Under the pieces are notes generated by a model. It was not told the DNA's origin and did no database searches. It worked only from the letters and a program-made list of their open reading frames with translations. From positions 1 to 42,035 of the forward strand of contig JAUCEF010000046.1 in assembly GCA_033558025.1 (NCBI GenBank): a stretch of 42,035 bases of DNA, given 5' to 3'. Positions 38,134 to 42,035 of this stretch are shown one piece after another. The first letter of the stretch is position 1, and the number at the start of each line of letters is the position of its first letter. The stretch is from Phytophthora sp. 'mugwort'. Lineage: Eukaryota > Oomycota > Peronosporomycetes > Peronosporales > Peronosporaceae. The translations under genes and the position numbers were made by a program.

Positions 38134-38739
38134 ATGATAAAAATAATAAAAAAAAATGTTAAATTAAAAAATAAAAATTTTTTTAAAAGTTCTTTAGGAA
38201 ATATTAATTTATTTTTTATTGATAAAACTTTTATTTTTCCAACAGATTTAAAAATTTATAGTAATAATAAAATAATTTTTTTTGAAACATCTTTAGGTTT
38301 ATTATCTTTAACAATAATTAATGATTTATATTTTTTTATAAAAAAAAATAAATTATTAATTATTGTTAATAAAAATAAAAAAAAAAAAAGTATTTTAAAT
38401 TTATACAATAAATTAATAAAAATAAAAATAAAAGGTGTTTTACAAGGTTTTAAAATTAATTTAATATTAAAAGGTATAGGTTTTAAAGCTTTTATTGAAA
38501 ATAATACTTTAATTTTAAAATTAGGTTTTAGTCATAATATTAGAATTCCAATTCCATTAAATATTGAAATTATTAATCAAACAAATACTTTAATTTTTAG
38601 TAGTATCGATTATATTTTTTTACATCAATTTGTACATTATATTAAAAATCATAAAAAACCTGAACCATATAAAGGAAAAGGTTTATTATTAAAAAATGAA
38701 AAAATTTTACAAAAAGAGGGAAAAAAAAGTAAAAAATAA
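38134..38739 (+). CDS. rpl6: Ribosomal protein L6
   Basis: Large-subunit protein L6 (uL6), 201 aa. The second L6 repeat is well conserved: ILKGIGFKAFIENNTLILKLGFSHNI, and the C-terminal KNHKKPEPYKGKGLLLKNE. The first repeat is diverged. It lies 6 nt after rps8, preserving the S14-S8-L6 order. Confidence 0.95.
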   Translation: MIKIIKKNVKLKNKNFFKSSLGNINLFFIDKTFIFPTDLKIYSNNKIIFFETSLGLLSLTIINDLYFFIKKNKLLIIVNKNKKKKSILNLYNKLIKIKIKGVLQGFKINLILKGIGFKAFIENNTLILKLGFSHNIRIPIPLNIEIINQTNTLIFSSIDYIFLHQFVHYIKNHKKPEPYKGKGLLLKNEKILQKEGKKSKK

Positions 38740-38745
38740 TTAAAT

Positions 38746-39339
38746 ATGATACAAAAAAAAAAAAAAAAACATAATAATATTTTATTAAATTTATTATTTA
38801 AATCAAAAAATATGTATGGAGAATCTTTAATAGATACAAATAAAGAATTATTATCTTTTATATTTGGAAGTAGACATGATTATACTATAATTAATTTAAA
38901 AAATGTTTCATTTTTTTTAAAACGTATATTTAATTTAACTAAAATTATATTAAAAAAAAATGAAAAAATTTTAATAATAGGGAATGATAATGAAATTAAA
39001 TTTTTATTAACTACATCTTTTATAAAAAAAAATCCAAATATCATTTTTTTTACAAAAGAATGGGTAAATGGTTTAATTACTAATAAAATTATGAATACAA
39101 CATTTAATAAGATAATTAATTATTTATTAAAAGAAAATGAAATTAAATTAATTTTAGTTATAAAAAGTTCTGTAAAAGATACTTTTTTAAATCAAGAACT
39201 TTCTGTTTTAAAAATTCCTACTATTTCATTAGTAAATACAAGTCAAACTATACAAAATATTAATTATCCTGTAGTAATGAATTCTAAAAATATTCAATCA
39301 ATATATACTTTAATGTATTTATTACGTAAAATATTTTAA
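38746..39339 (+). CDS. rps2: Ribosomal protein S2
   Basis: Small-subunit protein S2 (uS2), 197 aa. The pattern YGESLIDTNKELLSFIFGSRHDYTIINL matches the N-terminal GHQ..RWNP.M..YI.G...G..IIDL region in diverged form. The WVNGLITN stretch and the IPTISLVNTSQTIQNINYPVVMNS block match the W..G.LTN and D...NP..VDY.IP.N motifs. Confidence 0.92.
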   Translation: MIQKKKKKHNNILLNLLFKSKNMYGESLIDTNKELLSFIFGSRHDYTIINLKNVSFFLKRIFNLTKIILKKNEKILIIGNDNEIKFLLTTSFIKKNPNIIFFTKEWVNGLITNKIMNTTFNKIINYLLKENEIKLILVIKSSVKDTFLNQELSVLKIPTISLVNTSQTIQNINYPVVMNSKNIQSIYTLMYLLRKIF

Positions 39340-39347
39340 TAAATAAG

Positions 39348-39809
39348 ATGAATAAATTAAGACCGAGAAATAAAATATGTTTTCAAAATAATAGGAACAT
39401 ACATAAAAATTTAAACTTATTAAAATTAAAATCAAAAAAATGGAATTTATTTAAAAAAAAATTAAGATATCGAAAAGAAATAAAACCTGAAAAACGTAAA
39501 AAATTTTTTCAAAAAAGATTATTTGAAAAACAACAATTTCGGAATTTTTATGGATGTATTCATGAATATCAATTAAAAAATTTATTTCAAAAATTATTAA
39601 AAAAAGATAATAAAATAAATATCTTTAAAAAATTTGTAATTTTATTAGAAAGTCGCTTAGATATAAATCTTGTAAGATTAAAATTAGTTAAAACTATTTT
39701 TCAAGCAAAACAATTAATTAATCATAAAAAAATTAAGGTTAATAATAAAATTATAAGTAAATCTAATTTTATATTACATAAAGGTGATATTATTCATATT
39801 ATTAAATAA
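39348..39809 (+). CDS. rps4: Ribosomal protein S4, N-terminal and S4 domain part
   Basis: Small-subunit assembly protein S4 (uS4). These 153 aa carry the N-terminal KLRPRNKICFQ region, EKRKKFFQKRLFEKQQFRNFYG, and a full S4 RNA-binding domain (LESRLDINLVRLKLVKTIFQAKQLINHKKIKVNNKII) ending at GDIIHIIK. The bacterial family continues past this point with a tail ending in LIVELYSK, missing here. That tail is recognisable in the next ORF, 2 nt downstream in another frame. One extra A in the TAAATAAATATG junction would join both into 405 residues. Confidence 0.93.
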   Translation: MNKLRPRNKICFQNNRNIHKNLNLLKLKSKKWNLFKKKLRYRKEIKPEKRKKFFQKRLFEKQQFRNFYGCIHEYQLKNLFQKLLKKDNKINIFKKFVILLESRLDINLVRLKLVKTIFQAKQLINHKKIKVNNKIISKSNFILHKGDIIHIIK

Positions 39810-39811
39810 AT

Positions 39812-40564
39812 ATGCAAAAGGATAATAAAAATTTTCAAAGAAATAAAAATTCTCAAAAAAACGAGGGTTTTCAAAAAAATAGAAATTCTCAAAAAAACGA
39901 AGGTTTTCAAAAAAATAGAAATTTTCAAAAAAATAAAAATTCTCAAAAAAACGAAGATTTTCAAAGAACTAGAAATTTTCAAAAAAACGAAGATTTTCAA
40001 AGAACTAGAAATTTTCAAAAAAATGAAGGTTTTCAAAGAACTAGAAATTTTCAAAAAAATGAAGGTTTTCAAAAAAATAGAAATTTTCAAAAAAATGAAG
40101 GTTTTCAAAAAAATAGAAATTTTCAAAAAAATGAAGGTTTTCAAAAAAATAGAAATTTTCAAAAAAATAGAAATTTTCAAAAAAATGAAGGTTTTCAAAA
40201 AAATAGAAATTTTCAAAAAAATGAAGGTTTTCAAAGAACTAGAAATTTTCAAAAAAATAATAGTTTGAAAGGAGATAAAAAATTTTATAAACAGCATTTT
40301 AATCAAGAAAAGAATAAATATTCTTCTTCTTATAAACGTTATAATAAATATCCTTATCAAAAAAATAACAAATATTCTTATAAAAATAATATTTATTATA
40401 TTTTAGGTGAAAAAAAACCATCAAAACCTTTAATAACTTCTTATTTACATAGAAATAAAAAAATAAAAACAGGTATGTTTTTTAAAGAACCTTCTTATAA
40501 AACAATTTTATATCCTTTTCATTTAAATTTAAAATTAATTAATGAATATTTGAAAAAAAAATAA
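39812..40564 (+). CDS. rps4 C-terminal part with dodecapeptide repeats
   Basis: 250 aa in three parts. Residues about 8-148 are a repeat array of FQKNRNFQKNEG-type 12-residue units with small variants (R/K, S/F, D/G). Residues 150-205 are Lys/Tyr/Asn-rich. The last 45 residues, ITSYLHRNKKIKTGMFFKEP and LNLKLINEYLKKK, fit the bacterial S4 C terminus ([21 protein letters not shown], then INEHLIVELYSK). It follows rps4 by 2 nt. Read as the separated or frameshifted tail of S4 carrying a large repeat insertion. A minus-strand ORF over the same array is its shadow. Confidence 0.75.
   Translation: MQKDNKNFQRNKNSQKNEGFQKNRNSQKNEGFQKNRNFQKNKNSQKNEDFQRTRNFQKNEDFQRTRNFQKNEGFQRTRNFQKNEGFQKNRNFQKNEGFQKNRNFQKNEGFQKNRNFQKNRNFQKNEGFQKNRNFQKNEGFQRTRNFQKNNSLKGDKKFYKQHFNQEKNKYSSSYKRYNKYPYQKNNKYSYKNNIYYILGEKKPSKPLITSYLHRNKKIKTGMFFKEPSYKTILYPFHLNLKLINEYLKKK
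39833..40256 (+). repeat. Coding 36-bp tandem repeat array
   Basis: About 11-12 units built on TTTTCAAAAAAAT with AGAA or GAAGG spacers. Most units are 36 bp (two 18-bp halves), and some halves are single. Unit length stays a multiple of three, so the frame is kept. Confidence 0.92.
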
Positions 40565-40568
40565 AAAT

Positions 40569-40590
40569 TTAAACCATTTATATGGTTTAA
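40569..40590 (+). repeat. Perfect 9-bp hairpin before the large rRNA
   Basis: TTAAACCAT pairs with ATGGTTTAA across TTAT, 5 nt after the ORF stop and just before the large rRNA 5' end. A candidate processing signal between the ribosomal protein mRNA and rRNA. Confidence 0.65.
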
Positions 40591-40595
40591 GTATA

Positions 40596-42035
40596 AATAA
40601 TAATAAAAGCATTAAGTGGATGCCTTGGCATTAATTTGATTTTTAGGACGTAAAAAATGCGAAAAGTTTTATTAAATAATATTTTATTTTGAAATAAAAA
40701 TTTCCTAAAGAAAACTTTTTTTTTGTGAAAATTTTAAAAACAGTGAATTGAAATATCTAAGTAACTGTTAAAAAAATCAAACGAGATTCCGTTAGTAATG
40801 ACGAGTGAAAATGGAAATTAGGTTTATAAAAATAAAAAAATATTTGAAAAATTTTGAAAAATTTACTTAAAAAGGTGAAAGTCCTGTAGAATAATAATTG
40901 TTTTTATAATAGTAAAAAGGGTTATGTGTAAGCCTTTTTGAATATTGGGGAACCACCCTCAAAACCTTTTAAAAATTAATGATCGATAGTGGACAAGTAC
41001 TGTAAAGGAAAGGTGAAAAAGAACTTTTGAGTTTGAAATAATTCTGAAACTTAATGTTAACAATCAATTGAAACTTTTTTAAAAAGTAACAGTGTACCTT
41101 TTGCATAATGGGCCAGCAAGTTTATTTTTATAGCAAGCTTAATTTAATAAAGTAGGCGTAGATAAATCAAGTTTTAAAAAGCTTTTTAGTTATATAAATA
41201 AGACCCGAAACTGAGTGATCTAACCATGAACAGATTGAAAAATAGGTAAAACTATTTGAAGGATCGAACTCACATATGTGGCAAAATATGGAGATGATTT
41301 GTGGTTAGGAGTGAAAGGCTAATCAAACTCAGAGATAGCTGGTTTTCCGCGAAATCTATTGAAGTAGAGCATTTAAAATCTTTTTTTGGGGTAGAGCACT
41401 CATTGAGCTAGGGGGTGTAAAAACTTACTGAATTCTTGGAAACTCCGAATACAAAAAAAAGTAATTTAAATAGACAGACATTAGGCGCTAAGGTCTTTTG
41501 TCAAAAGGGAAACAGCCCAGATTGATCGCTAAGGTCTCTAAATAATATTCTAAGTGAAAAAGGAAGTGAAAAAATGATTACAACCCATAGGTAGGCTTGG
41601 AAGCAGCCATCCTTTAAAGAAAGCGTAATAGCTCATTGGTCTAGTTTTTTTGCGCCTAAAATGTATCGAGACTTAAGAAATTTACCGAAGCGGCAAGTTT
41701 TATTTTTAATAAAACGGTAGCGGAACATTCTGTATGTTAATAAAGATATATTGTGAAATATGTTGAAGATATCAGAAAAGAAAATGCTGGCATTAGTAAC
41801 AAAAAATAACGAATATAAATCGTTATCACCGTAAATCCAAGGGTTTCTATGTTAAGATGTATTACATAGAGTGAAACGGCCCCTAAGAAAGATTTGACGA
41901 AAGCAGATTTTGATGGGATAATTTTTAAATTAAATTTTTTTAAAAAAGTGACAAAAATTTTTAATTTTTCAGGAAATAGCTTTTTTAATTAAAAACCGTA
42001 CCCTAAACCGACACAGGTGGATAGGTCGAGTAGAC
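40596..42035 (+). rRNA. rnl: Large subunit rRNA, 5' part
   Basis: Domains I-III and the start of domain IV of the 23S-like rRNA. Landmarks are AAGTGGATGCCTTGGCA near 40614, GGTGAAAAGAAC near 41015, AGATAGCTGGTTTTCCGCGAAA near 41332, and CCTAAACCGACACAGGTGG near 42001. The 5' end is placed just ahead of AAAGCATTAAGTGGATGCC. The window stops at GGATAGGTCGAGTAGAC; the gene resumes at position 1 after a gap. Confidence 0.96.

Noticed and set aside
40023..40268. 81-aa plus-strand ORF inside the repeat array
   Set aside because: Alternate frame of the same 36-bp repeat, ends with the array and has no independent signal.
39794..40360. 188-aa minus-strand ORF with a hydrophobic repeat
   Set aside because: It is the reverse-complement reading of the rps4 tail repeat array; the repeat keeps several frames open at once.

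Overview
The window is almost an entire mitochondrial genome of a stramenopile (heterokont). It is very AT-rich, gene-dense and intron-free, and carries about 45 protein genes, 25 tRNAs and both rRNAs. The set points to a heterotrophic lineage of oomycete or hyphochytrid type, or a near relative: a two-domain nad11, atp1, nad7, nad9, tatC, rps10, rpl31, a bacterial-style ribosomal protein cluster, and no trnT. TGG is the only Trp codon needed and trnW has anticodon CCA, so the standard code fits. The species cannot be named from sequence alone.

Layout. 1-1025 is the 3' part of the large rRNA, followed by five tRNAs, rpl14, a frameshifted rpl5, trnG, an orphan ORF, trnG and trnY. 3372-3735 is a repeat-rich non-coding block in front of the small rRNA (3736-5243). 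Then come trnW, cox2, a 32-residue TatA-like ORF, cox1 and a second orphan ORF. A hairpin closes this rightward unit. 9480-17454 reads leftward: nad7, an rpl10-like ORF, trnH, nad4, trnE, atp1, nad5, nad6, trnR. From about 17500 a rightward unit runs nad2, trnF, rps10, four tRNAs, rps12, rps7, cox3, atp6, trnD, nad3, atp9, nad9, cob. 25259-31069 is a near-perfect palindrome carrying nad11-nad1-nad4L twice, tail to tail. Then tatC and rpl31, leftward rps13-rps11, and a rightward ribosomal cluster (rpl2, rps19, rps3, rpl16, trnI, rps1-like, atp8, trnK, trnA, rps14, rps8, rpl6, rps2, rps4) that ends in the 5' part of the large rRNA at 40596-42035.

Function. The genes supply core membrane subunits of respiratory complexes I, III and IV and of ATP synthase, plus the mitoribosome RNAs and proteins needed to translate them. 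tatC, with the possible TatA, would form a minimal twin-arginine translocase.

The points most worth attention are: the 32-residue TatA candidate between cox2 and cox1; rps4, whose S4 domain and C-terminal tail are separated by a 12-residue repeat array; the 2.9-kb palindrome, whose right arm differs from the left by single-base homopolymer indels; and about 300 nt of large rRNA missing between the two window ends. Several core genes (rpl5, nad2, nad4, atp6, rps3, probably rps4) are broken by single-base shifts, nearly all in homopolymers. This looks more like uncorrected read error than biology.
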